A stretch of DNA of 64,000 nt, taken from positions 682,001 through 746,000 of the forward strand of contig JAZAYU010000182.1 in assembly GCA_038501625.1 (NCBI GenBank). Reading direction: 5' to 3'. The notes beneath the pieces are model-generated. The model searched no databases, was not told the origin of the DNA, and saw only the letters and a program-made list of their open reading frames with translations. The position numbers were made by a program, and so were the translations under genes. Below are positions 1-13,100 of this stretch, one piece after another (within the stretch, counting starts at the first letter, position 1; every line of letters begins with the position of its first letter). This DNA comes from Corbicula japonica (lineage: Eukaryota > Mollusca > Bivalvia > Venerida > Cyrenidae).

Positions 1-1
1 C

Positions 2-1387
2 TGCTTTGATGTGGTAAAGCTCTATCCATCGATTCCCAAAGAAGATGGTATTAGACAATGCAGGAAAGCATTAGAATCAAGGACAATACAAAAACTAAGT
101 ACAGAGGGGGTCATGAAAATGATAGAAACTGTTATTAATAACAATATATTCAATTTTGATGGAATCGAATACCGACAAACTGAAGGCGTTGCGATTGGTT
201 CAAAACTTGGAAAAAATTTTGCTTGTACATTCATGCGACTTTGGGATGAAGAGCTTGGCAAGTATAAGAAGCAACCAAGTCTTTACAAACGCTTCATCGA
301 TGATGGATTTGGAGTGTGGGAACACGGCATTGACGAACTTTACAACTTCCATACATTCGCTAATTCAATACATAAAAACATAAAAGTTGAGTTACGATGG
401 AGCATGAAGAAAATAGAATTTCTGGACACAGTTGTTATTAAGAATAATGATGGTCGCTTGTACACAGACTTATACTCTAAACCTACGGATAAACACATGT
501 ACTTACAGTCCAAATCAGGTCACCCAAATACGATGAAAAAGGCAGTCCCATACGGTCTTGGGATCAGAATAAAAAGAATATGCTCAAAACCAAAAGATTA
601 TCTAGCTCACAGACAAGAACTAAAAAAACAATCACGAATGAGAGGATACAGTGGAAGGTTTATTGAAAGTCAGCTTCAAAAGGTAGATAAAAAGAACAGG
701 AATGATCTTTTAAGCTATAAGCAGAGAATAAAAGAACAGAACGGCAGGGTACCACTAGTAATGACATTTAAGAGACAGCTTCCAAATATCCACACAATAG
801 TCCAGAAACATATGACAACACTTCACAAATCAACAAGAATGAAACAGATTTTTATACAACCACCATTAGTAGCCTACAGAAGAGACACAAATATAAGCGA
901 CATCCTAATACATGGAAAACTAAACAGATTAATGAAAACAAGAACAACAGCAGAAATACAATGTACTCAAGCGTGTAAGGTATGTGATGCATTTAGAAGA
1001 GGCAATGATATATTCCAAAGTAAAGGAACGAGTCCACCATGCCCAACTGCCCATTGCAGTTCTACCAACCTAGTATATGGACTTACATGCAGCACATGCA
1101 AGAAACTTGTTTATATAGGCGAGACTGGGAGATCTGTTTTGGAACGTTTCAAAGAGCATGACGCAGACATAAGACTAAAACGTAATACAGCAGTGGCACG
1201 ACACTTTACAACTACAAAACATTCATCAAACAATCTGGGTTTAGTAATTCTGGAATTAATAAAAGACACTTCGAAGTACTACAGGAAACTGAGAGAAGTA
1301 CACTGGATCCAACAATTACAGACAGAAGTACCGAATGGATTGAATACAAAGACTGACATGAACATTCTTTGGGCGAAAGCATATTAA
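2..1387 (+). CDS. Penelope-like element polyprotein, 3' part (RT + GIY-YIG endonuclease)
   Basis: Partial at the window edge: the frame is open from base 2 and begins inside RT motif A (FDVVKLYPSIP). Motif B is TEGVAIGSKLG, followed by the catalytic motif C FIDDGFGVW (the xDD signature), then the conserved FLD and SKPTDKHMYLQ blocks. After a basic linker comes a cysteine-rich segment (CTQACKVC) and a GIY-YIG nuclease core (LVYGLTC...YIGETGRSVLERFKEH). RT followed by GIY-YIG is the defining architecture of Penelope-like retroelements, which reverse-transcribe their RNA at a nick made by the nuclease. The last 461 codons show no stop or frameshift, so the element is young or selected. The 5' end lies outside the window. 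Confidence 0.93.
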   Translation, partial: CFDVVKLYPSIPKEDGIRQCRKALESRTIQKLSTEGVMKMIETVINNNIFNFDGIEYRQTEGVAIGSKLGKNFACTFMRLWDEELGKYKKQPSLYKRFIDDGFGVWEHGIDELYNFHTFANSIHKNIKVELRWSMKKIEFLDTVVIKNNDGRLYTDLYSKPTDKHMYLQSKSGHPNTMKKAVPYGLGIRIKRICSKPKDYLAHRQELKKQSRMRGYSGRFIESQLQKVDKKNRNDLLSYKQRIKEQNGRVPLVMTFKRQLPNIHTIVQKHMTTLHKSTRMKQIFIQPPLVAYRRDTNISDILIHGKLNRLMKTRTTAEIQCTQACKVCDAFRRGNDIFQSKGTSPPCPTAHCSSTNLVYGLTCSTCKKLVYIGETGRSVLERFKEHDADIRLKRNTAVARHFTTTKHSSNNLGLVILELIKDTSKYYRKLREVHWIQQLQTEVPNGLNTKTDMNILWAKAY

Positions 1388-1653
1388 ATGCATTACCCAT
1401 AAAGAACAGATCTTTAATCTTTAAGCAGACATCATTAACTATTTATTTGATAATGTGATGTATATGATAACAGTCAATAACTTTTAATTTTGGCATAATA
1501 GTTAAATAGGTGAGATGTCTGAATTAACCACTGTGACATTGTAAAAGAATTTATTTATATATATAATTTTTTATTTATTTATTTATTTTTTTTTTGTATA
1601 GAATTTACAGTAGAAGTAACTGTACACATCAACAATTTTAAATTACCTGCTTT

Positions 1654-1654
<1 letters not shown>

Positions 1655-1744
<90 letters not shown>

Positions 1745-2330
1745 ACAACAACATCATCATCATCATCATCAACAACATCATCATCATCGTCATCAATGCA
1801 ACTACAATTACCATTATCATCATCATTATTAACATATCACCATCACAGCCACCACTACCATGATGATGAACATCATCGACATTATCATCATCACCATCAT
1901 CATAGTGGCAACTACCACCTGACTGTAATCATAAACATCAGAGCCACCACCTTCATCATCATCATCACCACTACCATCGGGATCACCATCACCATTAACT
2001 ACATTCATCATCACTGCCATCATCATTATCGTTTTCTCCATCACCATTACCACCACACCAACAAAAACCATCATAATCATCATGATGATAATCATCATCA
2101 TCCTACCCAACACCTCCTCTGCCACCACCACTATTATCATCACCATCATCATCCCCATCAGAGTCAGCTCTTTCATTGTCACTAACACTACCATCATCAT
2201 CATCATTATCAGCATTGTCATCACCATCATGGCCAACATCTAAGTCATCATTATCACCATAATTATAATCATCAATTGTGATTATCATTATTATCTTACC
2301 TGAGAATTTATAATGATCATGTATAAAAAT
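1655..2330. repeat. (ATC)n microsatellite and degenerate CAT/ATC-rich tract
   Basis: A pure ATC run fills about 1655-1742 and decays into a 600-bp imperfect CAT/CAC/ATC tract. It sits between the Penelope-like ORF and its presumed tail. Long open frames on both strands here (poly-M, poly-H) are products of the repeat. Confidence 0.95.
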
Positions 2331-2490
2331 CAATTTTTAGAAATTTGGCGCAAAAAAGTCTCTGTGGGACTGGCGCGACGTCAGACGTCGATGATGACGT
2401 TAAGGACGTCATATCAACATTATATAATTTATACTTCCTGTGTGTTCAATGTAAAAGAAAGAAAATGTAAAGTGAAGTGTTGAAGCATTA

Positions 2491-2530
2491 AAAACTGAAG
2501 AAGGCCAATGGCCGAAACGTTTTAATAAAG
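2491..2530 (+). ncRNA. hammerhead-ribozyme-like motif in Penelope element tail
   Basis: CTGAAGA is followed by a perfect GGCC/GGCC 4-bp stem with an AAT loop and then GAAACG, the order of a hammerhead core (CUGAUGA, stem II, GAAA). The U-to-A change in CUGAUGA would probably weaken catalysis. Penelope-like elements are known to carry hammerhead motifs in their terminal repeats, and this one is about 1.1 kb downstream of the GIY-YIG ORF. Stems I and III were not modelled. Confidence 0.45.
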
Positions 2531-2570
2531 AGTTTTGTAAAGGCTCTATTTATTATAAAAATGTTAATTT

Positions 2571-4102
2571 AAATACCACAGTATTCTATTTGAAGTTGGT
2601 TGCTCCCCATTCAACTTAAAATGTCTAAGATGCAGGTTCCTTATCGGTCTTCCAATGTCTCTAGGCTTCCTCTAAACACCAAAGGCTTTCTCTTGGAATT
2701 TTTTTTTTTCAAACTTACAAACTGTTTAAGGTTGTATACTCTTCAGATGCATGTTACTGATAAATGATATCTTCTAATGTCTGATAGGTGTCTATGATTT
2801 ACAAATCATGCCATTTGAACTCGCCTCTTCGCCAAAAAGTAATTCAACATCGCATCTATTGTTTAACAACATACGAAGCGCTTTCGATATTCGCGATAAC
2901 CTGACAGCGTTAGGTAAGTAAAGAATAGAATATTTGAATGATTCGCTTTAAAAATTCCATGATTCCATTAAGTCTTTTTTATTTGATTTTTCACCGTTCT
3001 CAAGAAGTTAAGGGTATTATGAAAAAATTTGCGTTTGTTGAAATAAATCAAATTATTTTAGTAATAACATTTGTCAATAATAAAAAGATACAGGATGAGT
3101 TACCAAACCAGACAGAATGGGTATGACCTGGATCACGTGGTCTAACTTGCAAAACATTGTATTTGGAGTTAAAGACTTACTAAAATTTGTGCGAAGCTTT
3201 ACCATACGGTGAAATGATCTAAATACATGTTCATTCACGAACAGATAATCATGATTACTCTTTAAAAATGTTCTAAATATACCAATCTCATATTTTTATT
3301 TTCTCTGCATGGACTTGGAGAAAACTCTTCAAACTTAAAACATAATAAAATACATCATTTTCACACATTTTATGAAAATTCAATACAAACATTTGCAACC
3401 ACTGACATCTAATTAAGGTTCAGGTAAAAAAACGCAAGTCACAAAATCATCGGTAGCGGGTATATTCTCCGCTTACGAAGACTCAGGTCTTCTCATTTGA
3501 AGAAGTTAAATAGAGATTTTAAAGTAATTTTTAACAACCCTTTGCAATCCTGCAGCGATGCTATTGCTTAGCTGTTTGGCCGAGGCATTTTCATCAATCT
3601 TGCGGGTTTCGGTATACCAATTAAATGTTACAAAACCTACGCTAAACTTTGTGAATTTTGGTTTTACCCACACCTCGAATGAATGCCATAGGATTTTGAA
3701 CGCACGGTGGTATTTTAATGGTAATTTCAAAAAAAGAAATAAAAATGATTTATATTATAATATTAAATTTTTTTACTCAATTTCCATGTGGAGAAATGAT
3801 CGGTGTAGTTAGACCATTGGTTAATTGTAGCATAAATGAGACATCACTTATCGTCCGATACTTTAGGCTTTTTAACATGAATGGCAGAATGAAAAGAAAT
3901 CGACGGTTTAAGTACTTTGTACGGTTCATGCGTTTCGTTTATTCTTTTGTCTTAAGAACTGCTTTACGGATATTCGATACTGATTTCATGTAAACTAAAA
4001 ATTACCTTAAATACAATACGTAAATACACTTTTTAATTAACAAACTTGAAAAAAGAATGAAAAGTATAATTATTTTAATAAAAAGGGCATACATTTAGAA
4101 AG
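2571..4102. other. Intergenic AT-rich sequence upstream of the CCP gene
   Basis: I see no coding exon here; the short open frames lack homology I recognise and are flanked by stops. The promoter and 5' UTR of the downstream gene must lie in or near its 3' end, but I cannot place a TATA box or transcription start with confidence. Confidence 0.5.
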
Positions 4103-4172
4103 ATGATGTCGAAACATGTATTTTGTGTTGTTATAATATTAGTTTACGGAGGATTTGTAAGATTTACGGAAG
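4103..4172 (+). CDS. CCP gene exon 1: signal peptide
   Basis: It starts with two consecutive ATGs and encodes a Lys/His-containing n-region followed by the hydrophobic VFCVVIILVYGGFV, a typical secretory signal. It ends GAAG|GTAGAT in phase 1, which joins exon 2 in frame (…TEG|AC). The first ATG is chosen because both are in frame; the second, three bases on, is equally possible. Confidence 0.75.
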
Positions 4173-7100
4173 GTAGATGTGTTTCTTTCTTATTTCTTTG
4201 TTATTTATATTGTCGATTAAACTAATTTCATGTGTTGTACTCAATATAACTGGTCGTGGTATTTATGCATCTCATTAGAACATAAAGAACTTATATTTTT
4301 ACATTAACATTTTTGATTTCTTTGCATTTCATCGGAATTTTAAACTTGATCTTTAAAATCTAAATTGGTTGTGTCGTCGGAATTGCAGTGCTACGCGCTG
4401 TCGCCGTGACGTTTCGGATTCGCTCGTAGAGGCAATATCATTCGAAATTCACAGAAGCGCTATTTGTGTAGTGTGGAAAAAGTCTCACCCTACATAAAGT
4501 CAGTACTGTTATCAGTAAAATCACCCGTTACCGATGTCTTGCAGTGAGGATTATTTATATCAGGGCTATCTGATCAACCTTTTTAGGGTTTGTCCCGGTT
4601 AGCTTAATTGGTTGCTTCGTCGGGATTGCAAGGCTAGGCGCTTTCGCCGTGACGTTGCGGGTTCGCTCCCAGGTAGAGGCAATATCATTTTAAACATGTA
4701 AGTAGTGTGCTATTTGAAATAGATGTTAAGATTCTGTCTTATTTACAGGAGCATGTGTATGGCCGTCATCTCTCGCAAGCACGTCTTGGAAGGACAATAG
4801 TAAGGGTAATATAACATTCACAACAGATAAATTGACAGGCTGGGGCATAACGATCAAGGCTGCTACTCCACCCCAGTTCTACAGCAGCTGGCAGTGCTAC
4901 TCTAATAGCTTGTTTGTGTCAGACAACATCATCATAGCAATGTAAGGTTCACATACACAGTATCCTATACTAAATTCTATGGTTTCCGTAATAAATATTG
5001 ACTGATTGTGGATAAAGTTCGCTCGCCGATACGAGTACACATATTAAAAATCAAGGAATCGGTTTGATTCAGTCTGTTCATGTTGGCGATTCCCTTGTGT
5101 CGGTAAGACAGGCTTTAGCAGGATCCTAATTGTAAAACCAAATTATGATTTTTAGATAAGCTTGTTAAACCTTTTTAGTCAATGTGAGATTAGTTGCTAC
5201 CTACAAATGTTATGTTTTATATTCAACAAAGATCTCTGTATTTTGCAGAACTCAGAGCAGCGTAACACTATTCAACCAACCTTTTTACGGGTACATTTGC
5301 TTGAAGTTGAGAGCGATAACAAGTTTTTCCTATAGATACTACGTTTATAGCCGTAAGTAATGCTTATATACTATTTGTTATTTTTTCAATATAATTTTCT
5401 TATAGATTTTTTGTCTGGAAGATAGCCTAAAGTCTATCACATCCTAACAAGTGTTAAAATAAATAAAATGTTGCCGGTGTTACATTATGATGATCATTTC
5501 AGGATTATCAACGAAACATTTTCGCGGGTTGTCCCGGCTAGCTGAGTTGGTAGAGGGCTAGCGTTCTGTGGCTAGGTATTGCCGACGTACGAGTTCGATG
5601 CCCAGTTTAGGTGTTAAGATAGATTTTTGGAAAATTTCATTTATGCTACAATTTGATATGTCTGAAACGATTTAGATAGAATTACGCGTATATATCACAT
5701 CAGACCACAGCAAATAAGCCATTTTAAGCCATATTAGGCCGGAGAAAATAAATTATTAGTTTCTCATCCGGATTTTGGGAAAAAACGGGCGGATGGACAC
5801 TTTTTAATTTTTATTTTTTATTAACGAAATACCATATGAAGGTATTTCCGGATGGTCTAAAACCCATTCTGTACGGACCAGAATATGTTTCGATTTTTTT
5901 ACCAATAAATTTTTTTGGGGCCGGTGGTTTTAGACAGGGGCGGAGGGGATGAGAATCTAAAATATTTTTTTCTCTGGCCTTACGTGTATTTCTTAGTATT
6001 TGAATATTGTTTATTTCAGCCAACAATACGAATGTAGACAACGAAAGAGTACAAATGAAGACATACAACAACGAAACAGATCTGCAATCATTGTGTTTAC
6101 TAACAACTTCTTACAGTGTATATAGACCTGCTAGTTCTGAATACAGAGTAATGATCAAAACAGGTACTAAACATTCTTTTTATTGCAACATTTTCTGTAG
6201 ATTGTTGAACAAAATCATTTCTGCATATATTAAATGATTCGCGTACAATTCATCACGCAACTGTTGCACAAATTTCTTGCACTCTGCTACCTTATCAATT
6301 ACTGTTATGCGTCTATGTATTTCGTAGATCACAATATGTAACTAACTAACGGTATATTTAATAATTCGATATTTCCTTTATTTTAAAGCAATCGAGTACG
6401 CAACTCTAATTGAACCCATCATTCGTTCCTGTTCATGAAGAGAAAAGTATGGTACTACATTAGTTAGCCCATTTAAACGTTACCCTGTTTTTCTGATACA
6501 GAGAAATAAAAAGTTGGGCATACTTACTTTTTGACACAAGCATTGCGTTAGGCTCTGGCTTGGAAAATGTATTTGATCCTTTCACCTCATTCCCCGATTT
6601 TAAGGTACCCTGTTTTTGTAATACAAAGAAATACAAGTTGGGCATACTTATAATATTACTTTTTGAAACAAACACTGTGTTCGGCTTCGGCTTGGAAATG
6701 GTATTTGTCCTTATTGCTCGACTGGCGGTTTGACTATAACCAAGTGGTAACAGAGTTTATCTGTACACAGGAAGTGGTGCGACTGTTAAAATAGACTGCC
6801 CCTATGTGTTTCTTGCTTCCTATGGTTACACTTACACCGACTCGAGCGGTTCTATGACATGTGTTTCCTCCACTAGCACGTGGTCTACGTGTCAGGACAG
6901 CACGGAGATGATGTTTAACTATTCAACGTGTCCTACAAAAGTAGCATATTCAAGTAAGACAGTTTTGCTAAAATATTGTTCAGTGTTGATAAATAATATT
7001 TTTTCTAATAATTAAGTTCTTTATTTAAAAAAGAAGGTAAAATGGACAGTAGCCTGTCAACCGGGTAGATGGTTCTTTTTTTAAATACTTTTAATAATAA

Positions 7101-10100
7101 CATTAACATCGATTCTATTTTTTTCATTTCTTTGTTTCACATTTTGATTTCTGTCGAACCATCTATTTATATGTATATATTGTTTTGACATAATATGTCA
7201 AATAACAATTCTGTATTGATTTTGACGAGTAAAAACATGAAAACGCACAATTATGTTTGGCCTTGTGTGCTTCTAGTGTTCTTAGTAAAATTGTCAACGG
7301 CATGTCCGTCTGTGAATTTAGCATCAAGTCTGTCCTATGCATTTTTTTCAGAGTCAAATGCCGTGTGGTGTGTGGACACGGTGCCGTCTGGAGGCAACAA
7401 TTACGTCACCGTCTATAACGGATATGACGCTACTTCCGACATTGACGGCGTTAACATATTTCAGTTCGCCTGTTTTGTACGTAGAATTAAACCACATTAT
7501 TTAAAACAGATATTTAGAAAAAAATCATTTGAACACCATCAAATAACCATTTACATCGTCATCATCATCATCATCATCAGTATCATTATCATCATCAACA
7601 TCATCATCAATAAACAAAAAACTACATCATCAACATCATCGTTTACATCGTCATCATCAACAACAACATGATCATCATCATCGTCGTCATCACTATCATC
7701 AGCAGCATAAGCACAGTTATCATCATCATCATCATCATCATCACCATTTACATAATTATTATTTTGATCATCATCACCACTATCACCATCATCTTCTTCT
7801 TCTTCAACATCAACATCATCCTCGTCGTCATACTGGTAGTTATCGTAATCATTATCGTCTTTACACATGTGCGTAGTGTTACCACTCAGTCACTCACTCT
7901 CTTTGTCAAATCTAGGCAATCTCAAGCGACGGAACAATGGCGTCAGTGGTACCGAACGAGTGTAAGAAGGACCAGGTGCCAGACACTGCGCCAACCAATG
8001 TGCCAGGGGCCGCAACCCTTACGATGATACGTGGTATGTTTGCTCAAAAATAACATGATAAATCAACAAGCGAACAGTCCAGATCCAGACGGCGCAGATT
8101 TGCCCGCTGATCTGGATCAACACTGTTCGCGCATGCCTTTAAGGCATACGGATGGCAGGGTAAATTGGTTAATTAATTTAAATTTTTAAGGCATCATGCC
8201 CATACACATATACTGCTGGCAGGAGCATAAATTTCTTTATCTGCGCTAAAAACACTATTGTACGTTATCGATAACTTGGTAGTCACGTGACAAACAAGTT
8301 TATTCAAAAATGGTTTGAGCAGAACAATTGACTATGTTGATATTTTCAAGTGCTCTGGATGATGTTTAATCACTGGAAAAAATATTTAATTCGCCCAAAT
8401 CTGTTAATAGATCATGTTTTGTTACAGAACCATTAAGCAAGGTATCACGAGACTGTCTACTTATCCGTAGTTCTTCGTTAAAGTTAATGATAATATAAGA
8501 ACATGGATATGTAATAGATGTGACGTCAATTTGTCCTAATTAAAATAACATTTACCTTTATAGGTTCAAAGACTTGCCGTAAGTACAATTAATCTGTAAC
8601 TTTATTTTTTTCTGATTTAATTTAGTGATATGGCTTTATTTAACGGTTCAATTTAGTTTCCATTTTATCATTCATATATTTCCTATACATTAGGTTCATT
8701 ACTTTATTTCAACTCAGCATTTTAAGTAAGATTATAAGACTTAGGTTAATAACAATTTAAAAATAGTGTTGATTGTTTTGTAAGTTTTCTTTCGCCTCAG
8801 GCACACGTTTCGGGGTATTCATTTCATAAAAAAAATCATCAGATTAATAATTTAAAATTGAAGTGTATATTGAAACAAACAGCGATCGAAAACGAAACGA
8901 ACAGTGATAGAAAAAATAACATAAATTCATATTTTAGGGTTAACCATTTTATTCTAACAAAAAATCATATTAAGGTAAAAAAATAAAAAGAAAAGCAATT
9001 AAGCAAATAAAAACAAAAAAATAGAAATGAAAGGTTGAAAAATAAAAGTCATTGGTCGTGATTCTCAACTATAAATTATTAAAGCAGCTTGTTCGTGCGA
9101 GTTTAACCACACAACACCATAATAATTATGTGAGTTTTTTAGACTCGTATTACATGAGCTCTATCTGACTCTGTTCGTATTCCAGTGACCTGCCCCGCCG
9201 CGGTGGCCCCAACCAGTGGTTCGGTCTCATACTCCACGGACGGTGCAACCACGAACGCCAGTTACACGTGCAGTTCTTCGTATTCTCTTGCCGGACCATC
9301 TACACGTGCCTGTCAAAGCAACCGCACCTGGGCTGGGGAAAACCCTACATGTAGTAAGTTTTACACGTATCACAAACACGATTCAGATATTAACATAGCT
9401 CAGCGCATATTTTTAACAATCGTGTTGTCTTTGTAGTCAAACAGCAATACATGTCGTTCACAGAAGATATGGTACGTTTTGATTATTATTATTATTATTA
9501 TTTTATTGACTTTCTATATACATGTTTTTAGTCTTCATTGAAATTCTGTGCTTTGTCTATGTGTTGTCCTGGTTTCTGTATAGTATCCTTGTTTTAGCCT
9601 GTTCTCTGCCGGCATCACCAACTAACGGGTCCATGACAGTATCGACCGATGGCACGCTGACCTACTCCTGTAACATCGGCTTTGTGCTGAATGGTAGTCG
9701 AACTCGCGTCTGTCAGAACAGCTCAAACACGTGGTCAGGTGTCCAACCAACATGTGGTAATTATATTTAGATCAACGCTCTTTTCGGAAAAAGCTTGTCG
9801 GAAACAACGCTTTCTTCACAAAGGCTTACTTCAGCTTCCTCTTCCACTGCCAATCACAAGCTTAACACCACTAAAGATCGTGTAGAATTCTTACACTGTT
9901 AAAACGCAAGACTATACTAAAGAAGACAGATGCTCTGTTAAGCATATTCGGACTTCACATTAAACAACCCAAATGTTTTTCATAGAACAATAAATATAAT
10001 AATATTAAACAATACGTATAAAAATAATATCTAGTATTCAATCCTTACTTACGTGTTCGTCATCACATACTTGTTAAAATGCTGAACCTGTTTACTGTTC

Positions 10101-13100
10101 AGAACTCTGTGATACGATCAGCATGGCAACCGGCCTGGTAACAACTAGTTCTTCTACTGGAATCACCACCGTGGCGGCATTCACGTGTAAAGCGGGGTAT
10201 ACTCTAAACGGAAACACGAGCGCCACATGCCTCGTGTCGAAACAATGGAACGCAACTGCTCCGCTTTGTGGTGAGTCAAAAATCTTGAATTAAGTGATGT
10301 CGTACTGTCAAAGTCGAGCACTCGTTTGACAAAATCTTTACAATTTATGCCATTTACCTTTTCCTATCTTTGAGTAAGAAAAAACCTAGTTTCGAAATCA
10401 TTTTCTTGCAGTTGTGTGTGCCAACTTCAGCTCTTCAAGCACATTGAACGTTACTCTGGGAACAGACGGCTACACCAGCAGCGCGACCTTTACTTGTGTG
10501 CCTGGCTACCATGTCGTAGGCTCGAGCTCTGCAACATGCTCAAAGGCTGGAGTCTGGAGCTCTATTCCAACATGCGGTAACTACTCCTTCAACTTTTGAC
10601 AATTCTTATTATTTCGTAAGCCTAACTATCTAGAATATTTTCACCATCCTCCAACGAATCAGCTCACTTAAGGTCGATCAGAATTGTACACCGTAGTGTA
10701 CAGAAGGTGATGAGGTGGGAAAATAAAATTGTCGTTTTTTTAAACAATATTCAAAAATACTGTTATTATATTGTTATAAACATACGAGTATGAATATCGA
10801 TAATGGGGGCCTACCGATATACTCAGTTACCTCCCATTGAGAGTGATTTCCCTTGCTGATTGGGTAGTTCCGGTTAAGAAGCGGTAATATAAAGCGTACC
10901 GTTAAAAGTGTAAATAAAAAGTGTCGAAGTGCTTTAGAAGTTAAAATGCATTGCCGAATTAACCGAAAAAGTGAAACAGACATATAAAGAATAACCATCA
11001 TTTTTTGTAAATTGATTTTAAGTAAATAACTAAAAGTAATGCAACTTTACCTATTTACGGAACTTCACGTATCATTTATGAAATTTTCTGGCTGGCATGG
11101 GAATTATAGCTTTTTAAAACTTTCACTTCAGTTTTCAGCCAATCACCGTTAAGACTATTAAGAAAAATGCCTGGTGTTTTATGACCATGTTACATCATCT
11201 AAATAGCAATACTGGGCTTTACCAGCTGGAGGTGTGATAAATGCCTTTTGAAGTTCAGTTGTAGATTTAAAAGAGGTCGAAAACGCTGCTTTTGGGGGTA
11301 AAATTGTTGTTTTAGGAAACTGACTAGAGATTAAATATTCTAATTAAATGCCATATTAATGTTTGAGACCCGCGACATTGATATATGATATTGGCAACTT
11401 AAAGCGCTCAGAACTGAAATAACACTCGGAAAGTTTTAACCAAACACATATTTATTTATTGATATAAAATTGATTGTAAAACTATATGAACTAATTCAGA
11501 AATAAAGAGATAAGCGTGAAAACATTATGAAACAATGAGTGAATATGTTCTTCATTGTATAAGAATAGGAAATAACTTTTTGGAGAAAAAAAGAGCAGTA
11601 TATTGCAAAATACGTCAATACGAACATGGCACAAATCTATTAACCGAATGGTGTGCATTCAATTTGTAGGATAAGGTTCAATTATTTAAAAAATCTTTTA
11701 AATTTCTGGCAAAAAAATTGCAGCATCAGCATGAAAGAACATTTATAAAAGTGAACGGGCTTGGTTATAGTATTAGAATAGTATAACCCAGGAACGGGCG
11801 TTTCATTGGCAGACGTCAACAAACTTTATTTTATATAATGTGTGATAAATTTTAGTACCCTTTTCTAAGGTTTTCTAACTTTCTTTTCCTCGAATCTGCA
11901 ATTTTTAAGCATAAGAAATGCGTAAATTTATCCGTTTTAGTTACCAAAGGGGTCGAACACGGCGATGTTTAACAAAATCCTCTTCGACGTATTAAAATGG
12001 TTAGACGAGAAAATTAAAATATTATGCGCTACACTATAAAAAATCTATCTTTTTTCCATTCAGTGATAATAATCAAACTTTTTTATGAACTATGCTGATC
12101 TCTAACCAACCAGACCCTATTAAAATGTATTTGAAAGGACCACGGATGATTACTGAAGGTCTGTTTTAACTGTCAAATTCAGACCGGAACTACCCAGTGA
12201 CAGGTGTGCGTTACAAAGAGAGATAAATTAAGACAGAATATTGAGATAACTCTGTATATCGGTAGGACCCCCATTAAAGGAGACAATTGTTGAAATAAAA
12301 AAAGAATTTTGTTAGAATAGTTATAAATGTGGTACCTGCTATGTTGTCTAATCTGGGTGTGAAAATAAAGCACTTCCCACACAACTAAAGTAAAAATAAT
12401 TAATAACAATATCCAGTTCAATGTTCCCTCTAAGGCCAACCAGTTCTATTTTAAACAAGAAATATCTTTAAAAAAGATAAACGGCGTTGATGGAAAAGAT
12501 TTATATATACATGTATATAAGAAAGAAAGAAATACAGAGAGGCAAAGTAGACACAGTTTAGTTATTTTATTTTATTTGTTATAGCTGTTGACGAACCCTC
12601 CCTGCCTTCTTAGTATGACTCAGAGATTAAGCGACCGAATCATGACAACTCATAAGTTTATTGAAAGTGTCTTTCAAAAAAATGTTGAAGCTGTTGCAAC
12701 AATTTCATACAGGGATAAAAAGTCGATTAAAAAGCAATTTATTCAGTTTCAATAAAATTCCTCGTGTAGAGTGAGAATTCAAGATGAATAAATGTCCTTG
12801 AAATTTAATAAATATAAATACTAACAGCCTGTTACAAGAGCGAAATCTACCAACTTTTACGTATATTAACTTAAAAAAAAGTGTCCGTCCTGAGTATTGA
12901 ACCAGGGGCCTCCGCTTGAGAGGCGAGAGTGTTAGCCACTACACTACAATGAACTTGTATTTCGTACTTGAAATTAACAATCAGTATCAAAGGAACTAGA
13001 AAGGAACCAGTAAGAACTAGAAATATTTACACTTCTCTTTCGTTTTACACTGTGTATTGTATGCAAGTGTTTACCTGACACACAAAAATATTCTATATAA

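Noticed and set aside
1655..2330. His-rich and Met-rich small proteins
   Set aside because: Pure products of the ATC/CAT repeat on the two strands.
7195..7671. Separate gene starting MKTHNYVWPCVLLVFLV at 7237
   Set aside because: The hydrophobic start lies just upstream of an in-frame acceptor, and the downstream codons continue exon 5 in phase; the frame ends in microsatellite.
12883..12953. Functional tRNA-Glu gene
   Set aside because: A and B boxes are present but the acceptor stem ends do not pair.
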